Shown here: one piece after another, positions 52,933 to 64,000 of the stretch | Layout: each line of letters opens with the position of its first letter | How positions within the stretch are numbered: position 1 is the stretch's first letter | Assembly: GCF_017654505.1 (NCBI RefSeq) | Contig: NC_054534.1 | Location: 25,644,189-25,708,188, forward strand | Origin: Polyodon spathula | Lineage: Eukaryota; Chordata; Actinopteri; Acipenseriformes; Polyodontidae | Direction: 5' to 3' | DNA length: 64,000 nt | Notes under the pieces: model-generated | The model's input: the letters and a program-made list of their open reading frames with translations, nothing else | What the model was told of the DNA's origin: nothing | The model's database searches: none | Translations under genes and position numbers: made by a program

Positions 52933-55900
52933 GATGCTGAGACAGGGCAGCATATATATATCGAATATAATTATATATATATATATGACATCCACAGGTG
53001 TCCACTTTTAACATATTAATTTCTGTGAAGCTTGAAATCTCTCACCATAGATAATGGAATGAGTCTTCAGCTGCACATGCCACCCATGCTAATCAACAAA
53101 AAACAACAGTTAAAGTAACAGACACCAGGAAAGCAGATTCAACAATAATTGTCAGCTTGTCGGAGCCCACCAGGTTAAAGAGGGGGCTGTTCAACATTAC
53201 AAATAGGGTTACTGTCTCATTTACTGTCCCATGATTACACTACACATTTCTTTACCTACTGCATATCTGAATACAAGTCCTTTTTCAGATTTGTTTAATA
53301 CTGCTAAGAGTTTCCTCTACACAAGAGAAAAGAAAGCCACTGTAGTTACCAAATTAATCTTAATGATGCTACTTGGAGACAGACAGATCAAGTCTAAACT
53401 AAACTGGGCAGGAAATACGTTTAGGAACTTGTGCTCTAAAATATATCTTTAACTACCTCTATAGGTATTTCTGGTTGACAATTTACAGTCTATTTAATTG
53501 ATTTTAATCAGCCGTGGTACGAAATATTGCCATTTAGAGAAAAAAAAACATAACGAATCTGTCTTTTTCTCTGAAGCCACACTGCCAGGCGCATGATCCC
53601 AGGTCCAGATGGTGTGGACTGCTTGACTGAGAAGCTCCCCCCAGCTACAGAATATTTTAACATGCAGTAGTTCAAAAATGACTTATAAATTTGTTTAAAG
53701 AAAAACAAAGTTTAACATAGCCATTGACAAGCCATTTAAATATCTTCAAAATACTAGTTAAGCTTTACATGAAGCGTTTACTAAATGACTATGAAAGCTG
53801 GATTTCGATTCAACTCCTGGTGTGAGTTCCTGGTTGATTTAAGATATTTAGCAAAGCCTGACTGCTAATGTAATCCTGATATTTTAAACAATTAAAAAAA
53901 TACCTATTATGCCCTTTAAAGATGATAGAAGCTCTCTCTGCTTGGTGGTGTCAATCCCGATTTTCTCATTTTCTCCAGCCAAAAACAAAGCAGTAAGTGC
54001 ACAGAGATGGGCCCCACGTGAGTGACCCATCAGTGCAACTTTTTCCTGTAATACAGGAAACTTTACAACACTTATCCACCTGCATTACACATTTTTCTCC
54101 ATTGCACAATCTAACTGACTGCCATTTTTCTTATGGGGCTGTGTCTTTGGTTCGAGGTTCTTGATAAATCATGTGATATTGACCTTTCAATTCCACTTCC
54201 TTTATGGTATAGTGTAAAAGCAGGTGCAGCCAACAGAGATGAAGGGTTACAATATCCCAGTGACCTCAATAGGCAGGAACCAAAGACATGTGGCAAAACA
54301 TGAACTGACCAGAGGGGGCCACTAAAGAGCCCCAAGACAAGATCAGCAATTCAGCCTTCTCCCAATTGCATAGTATAACTCACCCTACACACCCTCCTTT
54401 GAATTTTAACATCCGAGACAACAACATGTTACTTTTGAATGACGTGTCCTGTATTTACCTTGTCGAGTCCATAGTTGTGCCTGTGGTCTCTTGTCCATCC
54501 AATACAATCAACCAGGACCTGGACCACATCTACAATTGTGCACTGCAGGAGAAATGAAAGAATCAGCTGCTATATTATTGTCAGAGTAGCAACAGGTTAC
54601 CTGCTGTTCCAGAGTGAATGGAGTTAAAGCAGTTAATCAGAGTACTGTGTCTTGCAACAAAACATACAGGTATGACTAGACAACACATGTACTGGTAGTG
54701 AAACATTGCTTCTACATGTGGTCCTGGATTAAGTCTTAACATATTAAATTAAAACGTCTGTGTGATTTACCTTCTTGATAACAGAGCGGACCTAGGGTTC
54801 CTTTATTTGAAACAAACTTGTGTTAATCTGCTGGACTATGTCCCTTATAGTGGGCTGAGAAAAAAAAAGAAAAAAGAAATTAGTAAAATTGACTGGAACA
54901 CTATAACCTAGAGAAGTCTAGACCTTCTATTAAGTTTGTATCCCTATCTGGCCTTTAAAAAACCAAACAAAAAAAACCAAACAATTGGTCTCCAGGTTTC
55001 AGAAAGAGCTTCTAGGTATAAGACTGCAACAGTTACAGCCATGGCCAGTTATTCACCAATCACAATTTCAAGATTGGTCCACAACACAAAAATCACAGTT
55101 TTTATGACCAGCTTTGATCCAGCTTGAAATGACTTTGCGAGCTGCGAGTTAGCAGCCTGCTAAGTACTAGAAATGCTTTGTGTAACTGGGCCTAGAACAG
55201 TAACACCTGCACCCAGTGATCAAATTGGGATTTTAAAAGAGGTGGAACGGCCGTGGCCTGTGTAAGGGGAAGGGAATCCTACTTTCAATCAGAAGACCAG
55301 GAAGGGAATCCTGAAGAGGCAGAAAGCTGCTCCGGACCGATATGCATCAATTTAACCCCTGCCTACACCCACAAGCAATAGTGCAGTATGTAATTTCATT
55401 CATTTATTATTGTTGGCAAAAGAAAAGGAAGTCTGACATAAAAAAATGCCATCAGCCTGAAGTGCAGATACAATTATAGGTGGATGCAAAAACAGCAGCG
55501 TGTTTGGCTAGCAGTATTACTACTACTACAATATGCCAATGCTGACCTCTACTGCTAAAATGTCCTTAGTAATTAGTCTAACACAATGGTCTGCGGTAAT
55601 TTTAAGAAGCTGTTTCATAGACTTCTGGTTCCCATGGTAACCACACTTTGATAGCATTAATGGGTGCTTCGGATTACACTTTTTAAATAAATTGGTACTG
55701 TCAGTGTTTGCCTGCAATAACAGAAAAGTAGCCTGGAGGAAGATTGTTTGCTTACAGTACCTTAGGATAAAGCGAATAGTCGGTTCAAATGACGACAACA
55801 TTTAACTCATTAGCCACTTGCTGAGCCAGCAGGCAGTACATTTACATTTTCTAGACAATATAATATAGCAAGGGTCCAAAATTCAAGTTCTTGAGGTCCA

Positions 55901-56731
55901 GAGGCCTCCTGGTCTTTATTCCACCGAAGAGGCAAGTCAATCAACAACTTCCCTGCAGGGAAGTACAATGTTAGGGTGAAGTTTCCAAACTTCTCTCTAA
56001 CTGACATTCCCTCCAACTCGAACTCAACCTCGTGCAACTTCCCAGGAACTTTTTTTTTTTTTTTTAACAGAGAAAGGGGAGTGACATATTTAAAATGAGG
56101 TATGATACTACTCCTAGGTAGTCAATCAAAGAAATTGGTTTATGTTTGGCTTTCTCCTTTACTATGTTTACTTTTTGGGAATAAATTGTATTTTGTTTTT
56201 AAACAAAAGTTAACCGGTTTTTGAATGGTGAAATGTACTGTGCGTTGCTTTTACTTTTCCAAATGGACCGCACAGCAGTCTTAATTTATCCAGTGGGATT
56301 CCAGGTCTTAACTTATTTTTTTTTAGATACAGTACCTAATGTATAAAACTAGAACAAGAAGAAGCTTTCATTAATTCAAACCCAATCATGGTAATTTTAG
56401 GGCAAACAATGCCTGGCTGATGCCTGCTCTGCCATGGTGCCAGAGGAAAACCAGCTGTGGTATATTGCTGCCTGACAATATGTCACTCATGAATACTTAT
56501 TCATGCAGAGGTTTTACACTAAACTACTTCAGATAAACCATGACACTTTGACATGTACAGTACTGTTTACTAATAATTTCCACATACTGTACCTTGGACT
56601 TATAGCTTCCAAATACTTTTTGTATCCAGGTAAATTTGACAGGCCTTGTAACCACTGGCCAGCCACAGACAGACAGTAGGGAATCCCCACTATCAGGACT
56701 CCAGCAGCAAACAATGCAGAATACATTTGGG
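52107..56731 (-). pseudogene. Degraded alpha/beta-hydrolase (isoprenylcysteine methylesterase-like) gene
   Basis: Clear exon remnants are 56731-56593 (hydrophobic LIVGIPYCLSVAGQWL, then LPGYKKYLEAISPR), 54542-54459 (VDVVQVLVDCIGW, HNYGLDK), 54045-53904 (VALMGHSRGAHLCALTALFL, LKGIIG) and 52348-52107 (FFVLHGIKDKVMPVES, then VDHAAIVMDLMD and a stop). Order and motifs resemble fish membrane-anchored alpha/beta hydrolases that carry GHSAG, the nucleophile elbow. Here the elbow is GHSRG and a TGA sits at 52290-52288, right after the predicted acid-residue loop. Exons for the oxyanion-hole GGAW block are not found. A weak remnant (KFGNFTLTLYFP) lies near 55.9-56.0 kb, and another (AAEDSFHY) near 53.05-53.10 kb. 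The family call is from memory of fish proteins. Its pseudogene status rests on the stop codon and the missing exons. Confidence 0.5.
52890..52987. repeat. (AT)n microsatellite in two blocks
   Basis: Blocks at 52890-52931 and 52971-52986, separated by a non-repeat stretch. The flanks share GGGCAGC-AT segments (52855 and 52945), so a local duplication is likely. Confidence 0.85.
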
Positions 56732-56748
56732 CTACAAAAACACAATAC

Positions 56749-56872
56749 TATACATTGGAGGCTGTGTGGGCCAGCGATTTGATTGGCTCCTGTAATGCTG
56801 AAATGTCCATGTTGCACGATTAGCATTACAAGAGCCAATCAAATCGTTGGACCACACATCCTCCAATGTATA
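56749..56872. repeat. 124-bp near-perfect palindrome (MITE-like)
   Basis: Arms 56749-56799 and 56822-56872 are inverse complements over 51 bases with four mismatches, with a 22-bp loop. Outer flanks are TA-rich. It lies 18 bp upstream of the hydrolase remnant exon at 56731. Confidence 0.75.
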
Positions 56873-57056
56873 CTATAGTACTCTACACAAAGCGGGCGGA
56901 GTTCATTTGCATACAAACTCCAGATTTAGCTGGACAGTTAAATATTTAGCTAAATGTTAAATCTTGTAACTAGATTTCTAAATTATATCTGAATGTACAC
57001 ATTTAAAAAATGCTTTATTTATTTTCACATTTATAAATCTGGTGAAAAAAATACAA

Positions 57057-57118
57057 GATACAAGATTTAAGTTAAATCTGGGAAAAAATACAAGATTTAA
57101 GCTAAATCTGGAAAAAAA
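57057..57118. repeat. Two-copy tandem repeat, unit about 30 bp
   Basis: Units containing ATACAAGATTTAAG and TAAATCTGG are repeated head to tail with minor differences. Confidence 0.75.
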
Positions 57119-57993
57119 AGACATGTTAAAATATTAACCTGCTTTTTTTTTTACACATGGCACCTCATAAATATAGAATAGCTTTTTCTCCATGTAGGTA
57201 CTGTTTAAATCTACTTATTTGACTACAACTCTTCTTGAAGGTTATACCTCCTGGTGGTTTGGGCTGGTACTGCACCCCTGCCAAACTGGGCGCACTGTTA
57301 TTATATGGTGTTTTTCATTATTATTGGTGTGATTTATTTGTTGAGTTGAGTTCTGTTTGTTTGTTTGGTTTATTTGATTGGTTTGTATTGTATTAGAATC
57401 AGACTTGGTTTTGTTCACTATTCTGTGTTATTTGAGTTGATTTCTTTTGCACTGTTTTTTTTTTTTTTTTGGATTAAGCAGAGCTGTGTCTCCAGCCACC
57501 CACCCCTCCTGGTACAGCTGTGACTGAAATAAAACCAAGATTGACCTGTATTTTTAAAAAAACCTGTGTCTTGGGCATTCGTTGAAAGCTTATTGTGATA
57601 ACTTACCTGATTTCTAAAAGAGTCTGTGATATTATATGTAATGTACATATAGAAACTTTTTCCTGGGCTACAAACCTTTCCCAGTTTTTAATTTCTATTG
57701 CCCTTGCTTGATTGGCGAGGTGTCTTTATAGCGAATGTTCCACGCTGGTATCACGTAATGACTTGTACAACTAAATAATACATGGTTTTAAGGTTCTGAT
57801 TTGACAATTGATTATAAAAACTTGTATCTGCAATTCTGTAAGTAGTGTGTTGTTTAGAGTGCTAATGTTGTTTTTTTTTTAATTGATGGGGGTATATTTT
57901 ACACAGTGACTGCAGTTATTTGAATGCATTAAAATGCTCTTAGTGGAGGCATGTATGAAATCAGCTGAATAAAATAAATTTTCTTTAGGTGGT

Positions 57994-58610
57994 TGTTGCA
58001 GGAAATGACATTGCAGTGACGTCAGGCCAGAAGGAGGAACAAGACACAGACAGGCAGGTACTGCAGTTCAAAGGCGCCGCTCGCCGTTTATTAAACAACA
58101 AAAATAAAATATTTAAACAAAAATAAACACTTGTTCACAGAGCACAAATAAAATATTTAAACAAAATCACAAACACAAACAATAACAAATATAGGTCAGG
58201 CTGGGCGATCTTCACTGTTCCTATACTGTTTTAAATGACTATCGCTCTCCGCTCTCCTATACTATCTCTCTGTACACCCACCCTGAGCAGGGAAAACTGC
58301 AGGGTTTAAATACGGTGGCCGAGGGGTTTAACTAGTTTGTAATTATTCTATTACCCCTCGGTCACAATCTGCACAGGTTTATTAATTGTGTGACTGCCGG
58401 TTAGTTTAACAACGCACTGAGCCGACAGCCACACATTACCACAAGGTTTTTAAACAACAGATAGAAAAACAACAAAATACACTTTCAAAACAAAACACAG
58501 CGACATTTATATATTAATAATAAATAAACAAACACAAAACACAGTACAGGGGCAGAGGGGGAAACCCTGTTCTAAAATAAATACTGAACAGGGCTGCTCT
58601 CCCTGTTACA
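57994..58610 (-). mobile_element. Solo LTR with 5-bp target duplication
   Basis: On the plus strand it begins TGTTGCAGG and ends CCTGTTACA. It is flanked by gtggt at 57989-57993 and 58611-58615. Read on the minus strand it starts TGTAACAG, has AATAAA at 58092-58087 and ends CAACA. A TGACGTCA site lies at 58017-58024. A 617-bp unit without internal sequence fits a solo LTR made by recombination. Confidence 0.72.
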
Positions 58611-59111
58611 GTGGTATACCTTTTTTGTGATTTGTGCCTCACCTGTCAAAAGAGACATGCAAATGCAAAATGAGGAAGTGCAGCAATACTTGGAAATGGG
58701 GATTACTGAACTGCGACCGCTGTGTGTTGTAATGTTACGAGGTGTTGTCAAACAAAAGTTTGAAGCAAGCTAATCTTCGGCGCCACTTATACCCCATTCA
58801 CACTTGTGGTTTAGGCTTGCCCAGGGCTGCCTTATCTCATGTGTGAACGCTCGAAAAATGAAAAGGCGAAATTTAGATCAGCTTTTTGATGCGGCCTAAA
58901 GTACCAATGCCGCCTCAGGGCCGGCCTATCTGCATGTGTGAACCCAACGCAGGCCCTGGGCCGGCCTTAACGCATCAGTGCAGTGACGTAGCTCAAACCA
59001 CTCCCCTACTAGGTCGAGTGCAGTAGATCAAAACAATATCGGTTTTAAGGGGTAGCACCTGGGACGATGCAAAAATGAACCCTTAGCGGTCAATTTATTC
59101 AGCGTTTGTCA

Positions 59112-59185
59112 GGCGCGTCAGGTCCAATTGATTTTCACATGCGCTGTTTTATATATAGAGTAAAATCAATTGGACCTGACGCGCC
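59112..59185. repeat. Perfect 24-bp inverted repeat
   Basis: 59112-59135 (GGCGCGTCAGGTCCAATTGA, then TTTT) is exactly inverted at 59162-59185, around a 26-bp loop containing TATATATAGAG. The surrounding 58.8-59.1 kb is GC-richer than the window and looks like part of an unclassified element. Confidence 0.8.
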
Positions 59186-59683
59186 AGAGTAAAACAGGTT
59201 TAAAATGTATTGAATCGCAAAAGGACAGTCCTGCATCTCCAGCCAAGCCTCACCCCTTGTTCGCTGCATTTTTGACGTAGATACTCTCCCCATCATTTGT
59301 TTCATTACCAAACTCTTCAATAATGCGATCCAAGTCATTTTTTTTTATCACTATAACATCTCAAAAACCTCTGCAAATGCTCGTGATATTCTTTGAGCGC
59401 TGGATGCAGAAGCAGCTACCTCCTTTATGTCTGTGTTATCTCTGGTGAAAACCTGCAAGTTTGTCTGAGAACTCAGAAATACTGATCAGCAGGCCAGAAA
59501 TAAACCCACCACAGATAGTGGATTTTATGGAACCTACGGCAATTACCAGCCCGGAAAATAGCAATGGGGAATGCATTGAATACACCCATACTTTTGACGA
59601 TGATTATGCTGGGTCAGTCATGAATGGTAAGTATTTCTTCATTGTACAGCTTTCATTAAAGCGATAAAACTTGCGCTCTCTCT

Positions 59684-59685
<2 letters not shown>

Positions 59686-59726
<41 letters not shown>
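59686..59726. repeat. (GT)n then (AT)n microsatellite
   Basis: GT tract of about 30 bases followed by a short AT tract. Confidence 0.9.
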
Positions 59727-59727
<1 letters not shown>

Positions 59728-60442
59728 CAGATTGTAGCTAAGATTGTAAATCTCAATCTTGATAAATAATGCATACAACATTGCATATTCAGTCACCATT
59801 AATATAATAATCTGTATTGTGACTATTGTAATGTACACGCTCTTGTTTGCTGCATTTACGCAAGATCCAACACGATCGCTTCTTTCCACAGTAACCGACT
59901 GCACTGTCAACACAAGCCTTTGTCGTATTTTATGCAATAAGTAAAGTACCAACAGTGTTGCAGAAAATAAGATTGCCATATTTACGTCTGCAAATTCCAC
60001 AGCTCAATCTCTTATGTTGACATCCAGGAATGCAGTGTTTATGTCACTGTTTACATTCCCGACAAGCACTTGCCGCAATTATCATTATCAATTATCGTTA
60101 TCAATTGCCGCACTATAGTGGAAAGCAAAATGAATAGACTTTCCTTGTACAGCGGCTGTGTGTCACTATGATAACAATACATGGATGGTGGGCTGCGGGA
60201 ATTTTTGGGGGTTCAAAAGGGGGCCACACACCCAAAAAGGTTAGAACCCACTGGCCTTGAAACTACCTTACTCCCCCCAGGAAGAGCGTTTCTATTCATA
60301 TTGGGCATCCGGGCATCATTTTGCAGTGCAGACCACAAAGAGGAACTTTTACAGTAAAATCATTTTTAACAGAGGTATTTTTTTTTCTTGGACCAGCTTA
60401 ACTATCTCTTCAACCACGCCCATTCTAAGACATTGATACATT

Positions 60443-60502
60443 AAGAACATAAGAAAATGTACAAACAAGAGGAGGCCATTCGGGCCATCTGTGCTTGTCC
60501 AG
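60443..60502 (+). repeat. Fragment of a widespread fish interspersed repeat
   Basis: Contains AAGAACATAAGAAAATGTAC and AGAGGAGGCCATTCGGGCC, a sequence seen in many fish genomes. A second, diverged copy (GAGGAGGCCATTTGTCCC) lies at about 43312-43345. Confidence 0.55.
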
Positions 60503-61706
60503 TGCCTGGTAGCTGATCGACCTCAAAGTTGGGTTTTAAAGGATCCAAGTGATTCAGCTGTTTTAACTATATCAACTCCTTTTAAGGGTTTAAAGATTTT
60601 AAATGCAATCACATGGGAGATTGCCCCGGGAGATCCACTAACCTCTCCTTGTACCTCGCTGCACCTGGAAGTCATTGGATACCTCCCATCCTGCTACTGT
60701 CCAGGCCCACATTTCCACAGCTTTGCGGGAGAGGTTATATACATAGTACCAGATATGAATTCTTACAAAAGTGCACATAAAAGGCCATTAGAAATGCACA
60801 GCAGGTACAGTATAATAGGTCAGACTATTAAAGTTGTAGTGTTAATTGTTAAAACAAAATGAATAGTGTGCAGCCCACACTTGGAATGACCATGTTTGAA
60901 TACACTTCCCAACCCTCTGCTGAAGCGTGGTCAGAAGTGTGTTTGAGAGCGTTTTCATAATGGGAGTGGAAATGGCATGACATGCAAAGCTGTCGATGAA
61001 TTTGACTGGGACGTGAAAACACAGAAAATATCTGCACTGGGCTATGGAGTTGCTTCTAAACCTCAACATTTAGTAACATACAGTGTAGCCAGTGATGCTG
61101 TCAATTTTACTGCAATTTTAAAACAAACTGTACAGTGAAGAACTGTAACAGCCTGGAATAATTTCAGTTTATGCTCAGTGGATACCATTTGTTTAAAAAA
61201 GGTTTTGTCAGCAGAACTGGGGGGGGGGGAGACGACAACACAACTTCATTATAATTATTAAATAAATGTTCTGGATATATCACTTCCAGACTTGAAACAG
61301 AAATACTTGTGCTAATTTTGCCTCAAAGAAAGAATCTGGCCCATTTATCATGTGCAAAGTTTTACATTGCAAATAACTGAGAATAAATATTTTGTGTAGG
61401 AGCACTCAATGAGACTAATAATTATAAATATCCAGTTTAGCCTAAAGGACAAAAATGCTTTCATATTCCACAGATTGAGAGTCAATCAACCAGTGATTTT
61501 TTTTCTTTTCTATGTTCAGCATGAAACCCGTAGTAAGCATATGGAGATCTCCGGTTGGCTGATTTTAGATTAGCAACACTCGTGTATCCCCGTGCAAGAA
61601 AAGAGCAGGTGGAAGCACTGCTAGAAACACCACAGCATTCAAGTAGACAGTGAGGGGATTGAGTCAGTCTTGCATATTTGTATTTGCTTATTCGTGGATT
61701 TGGGAA

Positions 61707-62058
61707 ATGCAGACCCTTCCCTTTGCACTGAGAGGAACACTCCTTCCAGGATTAGTGGCTACAGCATTTAGCCAAAAACAGCCCGATGTCAGTGAGTATT
61801 GTCTTATATTGTATGCCTGTTTGGAAGCTGATAGGTATTTATTTTCTGTGCTGTCCCTTAAGGTAAGTGTAGTATTGATTTAGTGATGCTGACACTAGCC
61901 ACGTAGACTTGGCTTTACAAACTTGAGTGCTCATAAATTAACTGTTGATTCAGGTGGTATACTGTAAGTGTCATCAAAGATTGTTGCTTCTGTTAGTTTT
62001 GTTGTTTTATTCCAGTGGATGATTTTGATCCCCAGGACTTAAACTTGCCTAATACAGC
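61707..62058 (+). CDS. Weak candidate: first two exons of a secreted or membrane protein
   Basis: An ATG at 61707 with purine at -3 opens a signal-peptide-like run (MQTLPFALRGTLLPGLVATA, then FSQKQPDV) ending at a gtgagt donor at 61792. An acceptor ttccag at 62010-62015 is followed in phase by DDFDPQDLNLPNT and a possible gtgtat donor at 62059. No family recognised. The remaining exons would lie beyond 64 kb. Confidence 0.25.
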
Positions 62059-64000
62059 TTGTGTATAGAGCATATCTTGAAAAGATATTAACTGCGATGG
62101 GAGAAATTACATTCAGTCAGACATTGTCAAAAAAAAGAATACATTTCTTAACAGCTTTATACATTACTGTCAGCCTCTTCACTCACTAAGGCTTTCACTA
62201 AAATGCATTTCCATGGAAACATTTTGATAAAAGTAAGCATAGACTGTTCTGGACTTTAATGAAAGAGCAAACAGTGTGGTACCTAACTGAAGTAGCAATC
62301 AGGCTTTCTAGTCAGCAGTTGTTCGTAACATTTTAAAACGGATGCGGGAAAACATTTTACAGTAAGACACTTACTGATTTGAACAGGAATATGTAAGGCA
62401 CTGAATGAATTCATTCCTAAACCGTGCAAAACATGCTTGTTCTGGAAACCAGAATTAAACCATTGATTTTCTTTCTACTGGCAAAGATGCATCAGTTCTA
62501 TTAAACTGTGAAATCATGTCTTGCGTGTACAGGATGTTTTAATGTGTTTTCTTGTGTGGATGTTTGTTTTTATGAAAGCTAGCCACTGGTTATAAGCATA
62601 ATCATTTGCGAGCGCACGTGGAGTGATGTGCCATCCATGTTAGGCAAACAACCTACTCGTTTTTTGTTTTGTTTTTTGTGCTTGTTTGTTTGTATTAAAT
62701 AAAGAAAAATAAATTATTTAACAAAGACACAAAGTCAAAGGAGGGGGTCCGTAGTCAAGCCAAAATGTAGGTATGCATGTATTTTATCCTTATATTTGTA
62801 AGCCAGGTAGTGCTGCCAGTGAAGATAGTCCTTGGACCCTTTTTAGAGATGTATGACAATTTTGTTTATGTAAACAGCCTGGCAGTGAGGGATTATCTAT
62901 TTTAATAAACTGTGAGCGTGCCCACGGAGGGGGCGTGAGACAGGGAGATAACAACAGATGGGTATCTCATACCTACTGTATCTAGTTGTTGCTAATTTGG
63001 AAATATTGTGAGCCAAAGCTATGTATCTCACACAGTGGCTGTAAGAACAGACCAAAGAACTGGAGCGCATCTCATTGGAAGTTGTTGTTGAGTACAGCGC
63101 TCAGCCCATATTTGAGTGGTTTTAGCACGTCATTATGAGCAGTATGTTTTATAGGTGCACAAAGTGATTTAAGCTTGAATTATACACAGTGGGGTTTATT
63201 CAGTTGATCTTAACAGTGGCAGATCTACAGTAAATACTGTACAGTACTGCCTTTAAATCATTAAAAGAAGGAAACTTTGACTACCATTTCTAATAATGTG
63301 TGCATTCTGCCTTCATTTATAGTAATTGAATAGACCCTGACTGGAGATGGCAAGTTGTTTTTTTCTGTGTGGCTAAAAAGGTCTAGTGGAAGACAAGAAA
63401 CAACCAACAAAACAACAGACTGGTCTTAGGCTTATACAGTGTATGATTTGACAGGATTTCAGTGATGAAAAAACAAGACGTGTGAACTTCATGTTTTGTT
63501 TTGGCACTGGAAGTCTTTTAAAGAAACTTCCCGTCACCTTTTCAGTTGTTTCAAGTGTCAAAAGATTACTTTCCAACCAATTAATTGAGCCATTCCTTTA
63601 TTTGTGGGGCATAGACCTATGCAAGTTGATGCGGTTTTTATTTTATTTTTATTATTACTAAGCAAGTGCACACACGTACAGAGAGTCCTCATAATAGGGT
63701 AATAATCAATTCACAGGCAGATCTGCCCAAAACTAAGTTGGCCTAACTGCTGTCAGACGTAAGTGAAATCGGACGAAAGTCTCCTGGTACCTAGAGTGTG
63801 TAAAATCTGATGAAATCCAACTCGGGCCACAGTGACATCAGAGGTTCTTCATTAACCTGTACTATGCTGTGGGTCCCCACAAAGACAGAGAGGAAATTAA
63901 AAGTGAAACTGTGGAAGTGTTGTGTTGCACTGCGTACTATTATGACTGTTGTACTATTAATATATGTTGTGTAGACTAACGATGTATGACTTTAGAATTT

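Larger units (their letters stand above)
56873..64000. other. Gene-poor region at the right end
   Basis: Holds one solo LTR, a possible degraded LTR at 57.24-57.6 kb (AATAAA-bearing), the perfect inverted repeat at 59.1 kb, an interspersed repeat and the weak candidate exons at 61.7-62.06 kb. Nothing else is supported. Confidence 0.5.

Noticed and set aside
54111..54335. Minus-strand 74-aa frame within the hydrolase region
   Set aside because: Lies in the intron between two well-phased remnant exons and shows no hydrolase motif.
55810..56037. Minus-strand 75-aa frame as a separate gene
   Set aside because: Its C-terminal third is interspersed-repeat sequence. At best the middle (KFGNFTLTLYFP) is a remnant exon of the hydrolase pseudogene.
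59461..59667. Plus-strand 68-aa acidic frame near the GC-rich patch
   Set aside because: No splice-supported partner, no recognised family; it probably belongs to an unclassified repeat.

Overview
This is vertebrate nuclear DNA. It has long introns with GT-AG splice sites, many (AT)n and (CA)n microsatellites, and fish-type Tc1, hAT, SINE and LTR insertions. A ray-finned fish is most likely, and a non-teleost such as a sturgeon, paddlefish or gar is possible, but the species cannot be fixed from sequence alone. Nothing bacterial, no CRISPR array and no operon is present.

From 1 to 25.8 kb, the minus strand carries the 5' half of a giant HERC1-type HECT E3 ubiquitin ligase. I placed 38 coding exons (about 2,500 codons) by splice sites, reading phase and remembered human HERC1. 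They cover the N-terminal helical region, the first RCC1-like propeller, a long helical stretch and the SPRY domain. The 3' half (WD40, second propeller, HECT) lies beyond position 1. The match to human HERC1 looks lower than expected for a one-to-one fish orthologue. The neighbour is ESM1, which in human lies on 5q11 whereas HERC1 lies on 15q22. A retained HERC1 ohnologue is therefore a reasonable inference. One SPRY exon has a 36-bp tandem duplication, a frame shift and an (AT)n tract against its acceptor.

From 25.8 to 34.5 kb there is no gene apart from a CpG-richer candidate promoter, a tRNA-type SINE and a Tc1 remnant. From 34.5 to 38.7 kb, the plus strand carries a complete three-exon ESM1 (endocan) gene, 189 aa with all 18 cysteines. 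From 38.7 to 50.5 kb is repeat-rich and gene-poor. From 52.1 to 56.7 kb, the minus strand has degraded exons of an alpha/beta hydrolase with a GHSxG motif and an in-frame stop; it is probably a pseudogene. From 57 to 64 kb are a solo LTR, inverted repeats and, near 61.7 kb, a weak candidate first exon of a secreted protein.

The genes do not form a functional module. I did not find a convincing undescribed system. The best leads are the HERC1 paralogue with its unusual SPRY exon, and several well-bounded mobile elements.
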